Part shown: piece after piece, positions 53,674-61,799 of the stretch
Layout of the letters: the number at the start of each line of letters is the position of its first letter
Position numbering within the stretch: position 1 is the first letter of the stretch
Assembly: GCF_022802975.1 (NCBI RefSeq)
Contig: NZ_JAFEVZ010000001.1
Location: forward strand, 248,001-312,000
Source: Flavobacterium pectinovorum
Lineage (GTDB): Bacteria; Bacteroidota; Bacteroidia; Flavobacteriales; Flavobacteriaceae
DNA length: 64,000 nucleotides
Reading direction: 5' to 3'
Program-made: the position numbers and the translations under genes
The notes under the pieces: generated by a model
Database searches by the model: none
Told to the model about the DNA's origin: nothing
Seen by the model: the letters and a program-made list of their open reading frames with translations, nothing else

Positions 53674-54261
53674 TTAGAATTTTACTTCAACGGGTTTATC
53701 AGCACCTGTAGAAGCCTCGAAATATGGTTTTTCTTTAAGGCCATAAAGTCCTGCCAATATATTTCTTGGAAAAGTATTGATGTTGTTGTTATAAGGTTTA
53801 ACAGCTTCATTAAAACGAGTTCTTGCTGTTAAAATTTGATTTTCAGTACTTGCTAATTCATCTTGTAATTTCATAAAGCTTGCATCAGCTTTCAGGTTAG
53901 GATATTGCTCTACACTTACCAGTAATTTTGATAAAGAAGAAGAAACTCCTGATTGAGCCGAGTTGAATGCAGCTAATTGTTCCGGAGTAACATTACTTGG
54001 GTCAATTGTAATTCCGGTAGCTTTAGCACGAGCTTCAATAACGGCTGTTAAAGTACTTTTTTCATGTTCTGCATATCCTTTTACGGTGCTCACTATATTT
54101 GGGATAAGGTCATTTCTTCTTTGGTATGAAGTGTTAACATTTCCCCAACTTTCCTTTACGTCTTGATCAAGTGTAACTGCTTTGTTGTAAATTCCGGAAG
54201 CCCAGCTATATATTGCAAAAATAATTACAGCTCCAATAATCCAAGGCAAAAATCTTTTCAT
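53674..54261 (-). CDS. lemA: LemA family protein
   Basis: This 195-residue protein has an N-terminal membrane anchor (LPWIIGAVIIFAIYSWASGI) and the family core VKESWGNVNTSYQRRNDLIP, then NIVSTVKGYAEHEKSTLTAV. The helical bundle lies outside the cytoplasm. It is the first of three genes LemA-TPM-TPM, 30 bp after the MerR-like gene. The exact function of LemA is unknown. Confidence 0.95.
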   Translation of the reverse strand: MKRFLPWIIGAVIIFAIYSWASGIYNKAVTLDQDVKESWGNVNTSYQRRNDLIPNIVSTVKGYAEHEKSTLTAVIEARAKATGITIDPSNVTPEQLAAFNSAQSGVSSSLSKLLVSVEQYPNLKADASFMKLQDELASTENQILTARTRFNEAVKPYNNNINTFPRNILAGLYGLKEKPYFEASTGADKPVEVKF

Positions 54262-54291
54262 GTTTGTTTTAATTTAAAGTTTAATAAAATG

Positions 54292-54624
54292 TTATAATTC
54301 GTTTTTTATATCTGTTAATTGTGTTTTTATGGTCTCTAATTTACGTATTATTTCGAATTTATCTAATGTTTTCTTTTGTCCTTCCTTTAGATGGGTTTTT
54401 GCTCCTTCGAGTGTAAAACCGCGCTCTTTGACCAGATGGTAAATTAATTGTAAATTGGTAATATCCTCAGGCGTAAACATTCTGTTGCCTTTAGCATTCT
54501 TTTTTGGTTTCAGGATATCAAATTCGCTGTCCCAAAATCGTATCAATGAGGCATTGACATTAAAAGCTTTGGCTACTTCGCCAATGCTGAAATATCTTTT
54601 GTCTTTAGAAAGCTCAATATGCAT
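54292..54624 (-). CDS. MerR family transcriptional regulator
   Basis: This is a 110-residue protein. The MerR winged helix (YFSIGEVAKAFNVNASLIRF, then WDSEFDILKPKKNAKGNRMF) is followed by a short dimerisation helix. There is no ligand domain or metal-binding cysteines. It is upstream of lemA by 30 bp and downstream of the M23 peptidase by 45 bp, so it may control this operon. Confidence 0.92.
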   Translation of the reverse strand: MHIELSKDKRYFSIGEVAKAFNVNASLIRFWDSEFDILKPKKNAKGNRMFTPEDITNLQLIYHLVKERGFTLEGAKTHLKEGQKKTLDKFEIIRKLETIKTQLTDIKNEL

Positions 54625-54669
54625 GATCTGTTTTTTCTATTTTATTCAAACTTACTACTTTTTGCAGGA

Positions 54670-55647
54670 TTAATCTAATGATTGGTTTTCCTGATTTGCC
54701 AGATGTGAAATCGCAACATATTCTACCGCCGAAATATTTCCGTAATAAAAATTCAACGGATTTACAACTCTACCATCTTTATGTACCTCATAATGACAAT
54801 GTGGGCCTTCTGATCTTCCGGTACTTCCTACATATCCAATAACGTCGCCACGTTTTACATGCTGTCCGGGTCTGCAATTGTATTTGCTTAAATGCGCATA
54901 CAAACTTTCATATCCAAAACCGTGCCTGATGACTACATGGTTGCCAAACCCTGATGCCGAATTGTCAGCTCTTGACACAACCCCATCTCCGGTAGCATAA
55001 ATTGGTGCCCCTGTATTGGCTGTAAAATCCATTCCGTTATGCATTTTTCGCACTTTCGTGAAAGGATCAATTCTGTATCCAAAACCCGATGCCACACGTT
55101 TTAAATTTTCATTTTGTACTGGCTGAATGGCAGGAATTGCGGCTAACAAATTCTTTTTTGTGCTGGCCAGCTTCAAAATATCATCTAATGATTTTGACTG
55201 GATAACCAGTTCTTTTGAAAGTCGATCAATTCGTTTAGTGGTATTTAATACCAATTGCGAATTATTATATCCTTCTAAATCCTTATATCTTTTAATGTCT
55301 TTAAATCCTGATTTTCTAATAGAATCCGGGATTTCGGTTTTGTTAAAATAAACCCTGTAAATATTATTGTCCCGGTCTTCCAGAGCCTCAGTTACTTCAT
55401 CAATTTCATCCATCCTCTTATTTAAAATGGCATATTGCAATTTTAAATTCTCAATTTCGCGTGCCTGTAAACGATCTTTTGGTGTTTCAAAATAGGGTGT
55501 ATTAATTAAAAGCACAAATATTAAAAACCCAAACAATGATGAAGCCAATAAAAACAGTAATCCGTAACCAAATTTGATTCTTTTTTTTGTTTTTATTTTC
55601 GTATAAGCCAGATTTTCTGAGTCGTAATAATATTTTACTTTCGCCAT
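54670..55647 (-). CDS. M23 family metallopeptidase (murein endopeptidase-like)
   Basis: This 325-residue protein has one transmembrane helix (about 29-49), a helical linker (60-165) and a LytM/M23 domain. Zinc ligands are His203 and Asp207 in HNGMDF, and His285 in GPHCH (281-285), with His251 in YAHL. All catalytic residues are present, so it is probably an active peptidoglycan endopeptidase rather than an EnvC-like activator. It is divergent from alaS. Confidence 0.94.
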   Translation of the reverse strand: MAKVKYYYDSENLAYTKIKTKKRIKFGYGLLFLLASSLFGFLIFVLLINTPYFETPKDRLQAREIENLKLQYAILNKRMDEIDEVTEALEDRDNNIYRVYFNKTEIPDSIRKSGFKDIKRYKDLEGYNNSQLVLNTTKRIDRLSKELVIQSKSLDDILKLASTKKNLLAAIPAIQPVQNENLKRVASGFGYRIDPFTKVRKMHNGMDFTANTGAPIYATGDGVVSRADNSASGFGNHVVIRHGFGYESLYAHLSKYNCRPGQHVKRGDVIGYVGSTGRSEGPHCHYEVHKDGRVVNPLNFYYGNISAVEYVAISHLANQENQSLD

Positions 55648-55661
55648 ATTTTAAAATACCC

Positions 55662-55669
55662 TATTTTTG
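55662..55669 (+). promoter_or_regulatory. -7 box, possible alaS promoter
   Basis: TATTTTTG fits TAnnTTTG. It would give alaS a leader of about 225 nt that contains the repeat at 55743-55892. Confidence 0.35.
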
Positions 55670-55742
55670 CAGCTCGTAAAAGAGTTAGTCGAACAAATTT
55701 AATAAATGTTTCAGTTGTTCGTAGCTTTTTTTCAAGAATAAA

Positions 55743-55892
55743 ATAATTAGATAATGTGTCAATTTGATAATTAGATAATGTGTTAAATGCGAAATTTATT
55801 GTCTTAAATTTTAAGTTTTTAATTGAATTTTTCTAACGATCATATTTTCAGATTGATGAATTATCTAATCGACACATTTTCAAATTATCTCA
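55743..55892. repeat. ATAATTAGATAATGTGT repeats in alaS leader
   Basis: The 17-mer occurs twice at 24-bp spacing (55743 and 55767). Related sequences in reverse orientation (GAATTATCTAATCGACACAT) lie near 55858-55892. The arrangement is a flavobacterial-type intergenic inverted repeat between the M23 and alaS genes. Confidence 0.55.
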
Positions 55893-55901
55893 TTAAATAA
55901 C

Positions 55902-58532
55902 ATGAAATCACAAGACGTACGTAAGCAATTTTTAGATTTTTTTGAGAGCAAAGGACATACTATTGTCCCATCTGCTCCTATTGTACTTAAAGACGATCCA
56001 ACCTTAATGTTCAACAACTCGGGAATGGCCCAGTTTAAAGAATTTTTCTTAGGAAACGGAACTCCAAAAAGTCCAAGAATAGCCGATACGCAAAAATGTC
56101 TTCGTGTTTCAGGAAAACATAATGACCTAGAGGAGGTTGGTATTGATACGTATCACCACACCATGTTTGAAATGCTTGGAAACTGGTCTTTTGGAGATTA
56201 TTTCAAAAAAGAAGCCATCAACTGGGCTTGGGAATTGCTGACAGAAGTTTATAAAATACCAAAAGAAAATCTGTACGTTTCTGTTTTTGAAGGAAGCAAA
56301 GAAGATAATGTCCCGTTTGATCAGGAAGCCTGGGATCTTTGGAAGGAATTAATTGATGAAGACCGAATTATTTTAGGAAATAAAAAAGATAATTTCTGGG
56401 AAATGGGAGATCAGGGACCATGCGGGCCTTGTTCTGAAATTCATGTTGATTTACGTTCTGCAGAAGAAAAAGCGTTGGTTTCTGGAAAAAGCCTTGTAAA
56501 CAACGATCACCCGCAGGTAGTTGAAATCTGGAATAATGTATTTATGGAATTCAATCGTAAGGCTGATGGTTCTCTTGAAAAACTTCCGGCACAACACGTA
56601 GATACCGGAATGGGATTTGAGCGTTTGTGTATGGCTTTACAAGGAAAAACATCCAACTATGATACGGATGTTTTCATGCCTTTAATTAGAGAAATCGAAA
56701 CGATTACAGGAGCAAATTATACTGTTAAAGCTTCAAATGAAGCAGAAGAAAAAGTAAATATTGCGATTCGTGTTATTGCAGACCACGTTCGTGCTGTAGC
56801 TTTTGCTATTGCCGATGGACAATTGCCATCTAACACCGGAGCTGGTTATGTAATTCGTAGAATTTTACGTCGTGCAATTCGTTACGGATTTACATTCTTA
56901 GGAACTAAAGAACCGTTTATATATAAATTGGTTGAAACTTTGAGCGAGCAAATGGGAGATTCTTTCCCGGAAATCAGAACTCAAAAAGCACTTTGTTCAA
57001 ATGTGATTCGTGAAGAAGAAAACTCTTTTTTACGTACTTTAGATCAGGGATTAATTCTTTTGGATGCCGTAATTTTAAACAATAGCGGAGACACAATCGA
57101 TGGTAAAAAAGCATTTGAATTGTATGATACTTACGGATTTCCAATCGATTTAACAGCTTTGATTCTTTCTGAAAAAGGATTGAAACTGGACGAAAAAGGA
57201 TTTCAGGAACAATTGCAATTACAAAAAGAAAGATCACGTGCTGCATCAAAAGTTACGGCTGGAGACTGGAACGTAATTGTTGAAGATGATATTCAGGAAT
57301 TTATTGGTTATGACCGATTATTACATCAGGTAAAAATCACTAAATACCGTAGAGTTGATAGTGTAAAAGATGGTGAAATTTATCAGTTAGTTTTCAACGC
57401 GACTCCTTTTTACGGAGAAAGCGGAGGACAAACGGGTGATAAAGGATATTTGGAATCTCAAAACGGAGATATTATTTATATCATTGATACTAAAAAAGAA
57501 AACAACCAAACGATACATTTAACACAGTCGTTGCCTGATAATATTACAGCAACGTTTAATGCGGTTGTTGATGCAAACCAAAGAGCTAAAACTTCGTCAA
57601 ACCACTCGGCGACACACTTGTTGCACCAGGGATTGCGTAAGATTTTAGGAACACATATCGAGCAAAAAGGCTCGATGGTTCGTAATGCTTCATTACGTTT
57701 TGACTTTTCTCACTTCTCTAAAGTTACAGATGAAGAATTAGCAGAAGTAGAAAACTTTGTAAATGCAAGGATTCGTGAAAGCCTTCCTTTAATCGAAAAA
57801 AGAGCCATTCCAAAAGATCAGGCTATTGAAGAAGGAGCAATCGCATTATTTGGAGAGAAATATGGTGATTTGGTACGTATGATTAAATTCGGTGATTCTG
57901 TTGAATTATGCGGAGGAACACACGTTGCGAATACATCAGATATCTGGCATTTCAAAATCGTTTCCGAAGGTGCTGTTGCATCTGGAATCAGAAGGATTGA
58001 AGCGATTACAAGCGATGCCGCAAAAGAATATTTTGAGTCTCAGGCTGTTTCTTTAAACCAAATTAAAGAAGCACTTAAAAATGCTCAGGATCCGGTAAAA
58101 TCGATTTTGGTTTTACAAGATGAAAATGCGCAGTTGAAAAAACAATTGGAGATTCTATTAGCTGAAAAAGCAAAAGGACTTAAAACAGCATTAGCGTCTA
58201 AATTAGAAGAAATAAATGGGGTGAATTTTTTAGCAGAACAAGTGGACTTAAATTCAGAAGGTGCAAAACATTTAGCATATGAATTAGGTAATTCTTATAA
58301 AAATCTATTCTTAGTTTTGGCTACAGCCGAAGAAGGAAAACCGATGTTAACGTGTTATATTTCTAAAGAATTAGTTACTGATAAAAAACTAAATGCAGGT
58401 CAAGTTGTTCGTGAATTAGGAAAATATATTCAGGGAGGCGGAGGAGGCCAGCCTTTCTTCGCAACTGCGGGAGGTAAAAATGTTGATGGAATTGCGGAGG
58501 CTTTGGCGAAAGCGGTTGATTTCGTGAAGTAA
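55902..58532 (+). CDS. alaS: alanyl-tRNA synthetase
   Basis: This 876-residue enzyme joins alanine to tRNA-Ala. The class II core opens [20 protein letters not shown] with [14 protein letters not shown]. The editing domain has [14 protein letters not shown] and the cysteine motif [10 protein letters not shown]. The C-Ala domain ends with [14 protein letters not shown]. Length is normal for the family. A strong terminator follows. Confidence 0.98.
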   Translation: MKSQDVRKQFLDFFESKGHTIVPSAPIVLKDDPTLMFNNSGMAQFKEFFLGNGTPKSPRIADTQKCLRVSGKHNDLEEVGIDTYHHTMFEMLGNWSFGDYFKKEAINWAWELLTEVYKIPKENLYVSVFEGSKEDNVPFDQEAWDLWKELIDEDRIILGNKKDNFWEMGDQGPCGPCSEIHVDLRSAEEKALVSGKSLVNNDHPQVVEIWNNVFMEFNRKADGSLEKLPAQHVDTGMGFERLCMALQGKTSNYDTDVFMPLIREIETITGANYTVKASNEAEEKVNIAIRVIADHVRAVAFAIADGQLPSNTGAGYVIRRILRRAIRYGFTFLGTKEPFIYKLVETLSEQMGDSFPEIRTQKALCSNVIREEENSFLRTLDQGLILLDAVILNNSGDTIDGKKAFELYDTYGFPIDLTALILSEKGLKLDEKGFQEQLQLQKERSRAASKVTAGDWNVIVEDDIQEFIGYDRLLHQVKITKYRRVDSVKDGEIYQLVFNATPFYGESGGQTGDKGYLESQNGDIIYIIDTKKENNQTIHLTQSLPDNITATFNAVVDANQRAKTSSNHSATHLLHQGLRKILGTHIEQKGSMVRNASLRFDFSHFSKVTDEELAEVENFVNARIRESLPLIEKRAIPKDQAIEEGAIALFGEKYGDLVRMIKFGDSVELCGGTHVANTSDIWHFKIVSEGAVASGIRRIEAITSDAAKEYFESQAVSLNQIKEALKNAQDPVKSILVLQDENAQLKKQLEILLAEKAKGLKTALASKLEEINGVNFLAEQVDLNSEGAKHLAYELGNSYKNLFLVLATAEEGKPMLTCYISKELVTDKKLNAGQVVRELGKYIQGGGGGQPFFATAGGKNVDGIAEALAKAVDFVK

Positions 58533-58537
58533 TTTTA

Positions 58538-58567
58538 AGTTGCTAAGATACTAAGGTTCTAAGTTTT
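58538..58567 (+). repeat. CTAAG-type repeat, left of alaS terminator
   Basis: It contains CTAAGATACTAAGGTTCT. The reverse complement of this string, with minor change, is at 58773-58796, so the two bracket the terminator and the palindromic element. Confidence 0.55.
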
Positions 58568-58586
58568 TTTATAATATTTCAAAATT

Positions 58587-58619
58587 AACCCCGACAGGTT
58601 TTTAAAACCTGTCGGGGTT
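58587..58619 (+). terminator. terminator of alaS
   Basis: AACCCCGACAGGTTTT pairs with AAAACCTGTCGGGGTT, followed by T residues. The stem is 16 bp. Confidence 0.9.
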
Positions 58620-58633
58620 TGTATTTATAGTAT

Positions 58634-58741
58634 TTTGTCATTTCGACTGAAAGGAGAAATCACACGTGGAAATCCGCAAAGGAAGTCGCCAATCTTTGTC
58701 GATATGCTAGTGTGATTTCTCCTTTCAGTCGAAATGACAAA
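58634..58741. mobile_element. 108-bp palindromic element, 32-bp perfect TIRs
   Basis: The left arm (58634-58665) starts TTTGTCATTTCGACTGAAAG and the right arm (58710-58741) is its perfect reverse complement over 32 bp. TAGTA at 58628-58632 and 58742-58746 may be a 5-bp target duplication. There is no coding content. Confidence 0.75.
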
Positions 58742-58772
58742 TAGTACGTTTATTGATTGTTTTAAAAAACAG

Positions 58773-58796
58773 AACCTTAGTATCTTAGAGACTTAG
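58773..58796 (-). repeat. CTTAG-type repeat, right
   Basis: AACCTTAGTATCTTAGAGAC is the inverted partner of the copy at 58538. Confidence 0.55.
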
Positions 58797-58807
58797 CGGC
58801 AAGAAAA

Positions 58808-60553
58808 TTATTTACGTTCCCCAATCTGCTGGCGCCACATAGCGTAATACAATCCTTTTTCTGCAATTAAATCATCATGTTTTCCTTGTTCGATTATTTT
58901 TCCTTGTTCCAGAACAAAAATTCTGTCAGCATGCATTACGGTTGACAAACGATGTGCGATTAAAACCGTGATTCTGTTTTGATCTGAAATATTTCTGATT
59001 GTAGCATTTATTTCTTCTTCGGTAATAGAATCCAAGGCAGATGTTGCTTCATCAAAAATCAATAAATTCGGATTTCTTAATATAGCCCTGGCGATAGATA
59101 AACGTTGTTTTTCTCCACCAGACACTTTGATTCCGCCTTCTCCAATTGTGGTGTTCAATCCGTCTTCGGCACGTCTTAAAAGTTTATCACAACTGGCTCT
59201 TTTTAGTGCATCATATAAGTCTTCATCGGTTGCGTTTGGTTTCACGAATAATAAATTTTCGCGGATTGTTCCTGAGAATAATTGGGCATCCTGAGTTACA
59301 AAGCCTAATTGTTTTCTTAGATCCAATAAGTCAATTTCGGCAGAATCAATATCGTTGTATAAAACCTGGCCTTCTTCAGGAATATACAATCCGACTAATA
59401 ATTTAACCAAAGTAGTTTTGCCTGAACCTGAGGGACCAACAAAAGCGACTGTCTGACCTTGTTTGATTTCAAAATTAATATTCTCAACTGCTTTAAATTT
59501 TGCTGTTTTATGCTTGAAACTAACATTCGAAAATAATAACGACTGAATGGCACCAACATGTTTTGGATTTTTAGGGCGAAATTCTTTTGGGGCACTCAAT
59601 AAAGTTTTGAAATTTTCCATCGAAACTTTCGTCTCGTTTACTACGATAATAAAATTTCCTAATTCCTGTAAAGGACCAAAAATAAAGAAGGTAAAAAATA
59701 CCATGGTTAATAAATCGCCTACAATGATTTTTCCGCCAAATAGAAAATAGTACAAGGTAAAAACCACACAGGTTCTTAAAAAGTGAACGGTCGTTCCCTG
59801 AATAAAACTCAAACTTCGAATGTAACGCACTTTTTCTAATTCAAGATGCAGAATCTTAAAGGTATTTAAGTTCAGACGCTTTTCTTCCTGATACGTCAAA
59901 CCAAGACTTTTTACAAGTTCAATATTTCGCAAGCTTTCAGTTGTGGAGCCTGCCAAAGCATTGGTCTGATTGACAATTTTTTTAGAAACTATTTTAATCT
60001 TTTTACCCAGATAAGAACTTACCAAAGCAATAATTGGTGCAGTAACTAAAAAGATAAGTGAAATGCGAAAATCAATTCGGGCAACATATATAATGACGAA
60101 AATAAATCCAATGATAGTCTGAAAGATTAATGAAATCGAAAGTGTAATCAATTTTTCAGAATCAGTACGTACTTTGGTCAGTTTACTTAGAGTTTCTCCG
60201 CTTCGTTGGTCTTCAAATTCCGCATAAGGCAAATCGAGTGATTTTTTAATTCCATCGGTGTACATTTGAGCACCAGTTCGCTGAATCACAACATTGGTAA
60301 AATAATCCTGAAAGTTTTTGGTGATTCTCGAAATCATCGCAGCACCAAGTGAAAGCCCTAGCCAGAACGATAACGATTTAATAAAGCCACTTGCGTTTCC
60401 GTCATATTTGTGAAGTCCAACACCACAGTCCTGCATTAATTTACCGGTAATAATAGAATCTGATAAACTGAAACAAATGTTTATAGTAGCCATAATCAAA
60501 GCGAAAAACAAAAGCATTTTATGTTTGATTATATAGGAGTATAATAATTTCAT
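58808..60553 (-). CDS. ABC exporter, fused permease-ATPase (MsbA-like)
   Basis: I chose the ATG at 60553 (MKLLYSYIIKHK), since the 14 residues before it are not conserved-looking. The 581-residue protein has six transmembrane segments (1-310), then an ATPase with Walker A GPSGSGKTT, signature VSGGEKQRLSIARAI, Walker B NLLIFDEATSALD and switch His in IAHRLSTV. Half-transporters of this kind act as homodimers on lipids, peptides or drugs. The substrate is unknown. Confidence 0.94.
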   Translation of the reverse strand: MKLLYSYIIKHKMLLFFALIMATINICFSLSDSIITGKLMQDCGVGLHKYDGNASGFIKSLSFWLGLSLGAAMISRITKNFQDYFTNVVIQRTGAQMYTDGIKKSLDLPYAEFEDQRSGETLSKLTKVRTDSEKLITLSISLIFQTIIGFIFVIIYVARIDFRISLIFLVTAPIIALVSSYLGKKIKIVSKKIVNQTNALAGSTTESLRNIELVKSLGLTYQEEKRLNLNTFKILHLELEKVRYIRSLSFIQGTTVHFLRTCVVFTLYYFLFGGKIIVGDLLTMVFFTFFIFGPLQELGNFIIVVNETKVSMENFKTLLSAPKEFRPKNPKHVGAIQSLLFSNVSFKHKTAKFKAVENINFEIKQGQTVAFVGPSGSGKTTLVKLLVGLYIPEEGQVLYNDIDSAEIDLLDLRKQLGFVTQDAQLFSGTIRENLLFVKPNATDEDLYDALKRASCDKLLRRAEDGLNTTIGEGGIKVSGGEKQRLSIARAILRNPNLLIFDEATSALDSITEEEINATIRNISDQNRITVLIAHRLSTVMHADRIFVLEQGKIIEQGKHDDLIAEKGLYYAMWRQQIGERK

Positions 60554-60688
60554 AGAAGAGTTATAATTAAATAGGAAAGGAATACAAAAGTACAAAATAG
60601 ACAGGCTTCGTTTAGCGGATTTTGTTGTATTTAAAAGTTAATTTTTTTGTTTATAAGAAATGAGCGAAATTTGTTTAAAATAGAAATT

Positions 60689-61639
60689 ATGCAATTCAGA
60701 ACCCAAATTCCAGTCTCAAAAAGTAACAATCCAATCGATTATAATTCGAAAGTACTTTCTGTTGGTTCCTGTTTTGCAGAAAACATGGCTACTAAATTCG
60801 ATTATTTTAAGTTTCAAAATATAACAAATCCATTTGGGATAATTTTTAATCCGGTTTCGATTGAGAATTTATTTCGAAGAGTTTGTGAGCAGCATTTTTT
60901 TGAGGAAAAAGATGTTTTTTTTCACAATGAACGCTGGCATAGTTTTGAAGTCCATTCGGATTTAAGTAATTCTGACAGAGAAGAATTACTGGAAACATTA
61001 AATAAAGCCATTGCCGAGACTTATAAAAAGCTTCAGGAAGCAACACATATAATTATCACATACGGAACTTCCTGGATTTATCGAAATATTGAAAGTGATC
61101 AAATTGTTGCCAATTGCCATAAAGTTCCGCAAAAACAGTTTATAAAAGAATTATTAGCGGTTGAAATTATTGAGAGAAGTATTCAAAATACGATTGAATT
61201 GGTTCAGATTTTAAATCCAAATATAAAAATCATTTTTACCATTTCGCCAGTGCGTCATATTAAGGATGGTTTTACAGAAAATCAATTGAGTAAATCGCAC
61301 TTGTTTACAGCTTTGCACAAAACCATCAACTATCAACTATCAACCATCAACTATTTCCCTTCCTACGAAATCATGATGGATGAACTTCGGGATTATCGTT
61401 TTTATAGTGAAGATATGCTTCATCCCAACCCAATCGCCATTGATTATATCTGGAAGCTTTTTAGTGAAAATTATATTTCTGAGAGCAGCTTATCTATAAT
61501 GAAAGAAGTTGATGAAATCCAGAAGAGTCTTCGTCATCGAAGTTTCAATCCAGACTCAGATCAGCATCAAAAATTTCTTGTAAAACTTCAGCAAAAAATC
61601 AATCTTTTAGAAGAAAGACTGCCTCATATTACATTTTAA
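60689..61639 (+). CDS. GSCFA family protein
   Basis: I chose the ATG at 60689 because the family start MQFRTQIPVSKSN directly follows. The upstream ATG at 60647 adds 14 residues. The 316-residue protein contains the defining motif VGSCFAENMATKF and the late block DELRDYRFYSEDMLHPNPIA, which resembles the DxxH of SGNH hydrolases. A hydrolase role is likely, and the substrate is unknown. It is divergent from the ABC exporter. Confidence 0.93.
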   Translation: MQFRTQIPVSKSNNPIDYNSKVLSVGSCFAENMATKFDYFKFQNITNPFGIIFNPVSIENLFRRVCEQHFFEEKDVFFHNERWHSFEVHSDLSNSDREELLETLNKAIAETYKKLQEATHIIITYGTSWIYRNIESDQIVANCHKVPQKQFIKELLAVEIIERSIQNTIELVQILNPNIKIIFTISPVRHIKDGFTENQLSKSHLFTALHKTINYQLSTINYFPSYEIMMDELRDYRFYSEDMLHPNPIAIDYIWKLFSENYISESSLSIMKEVDEIQKSLRHRSFNPDSDQHQKFLVKLQQKINLLEERLPHITF

Positions 61640-61799
61640 CTTCTATTGGATAAAGAAGTAATTAACTATTTGTACGTAAAATTTTAGAATAATTGCCCGT
61701 AATTATGTAAATTGTTAAAGTGTAAAAATTTACATTTTTGTAAAATCTATAATTCTGCTTTATAGAAACTGCAATTAATCTAATGTGTTTTATTAACGT

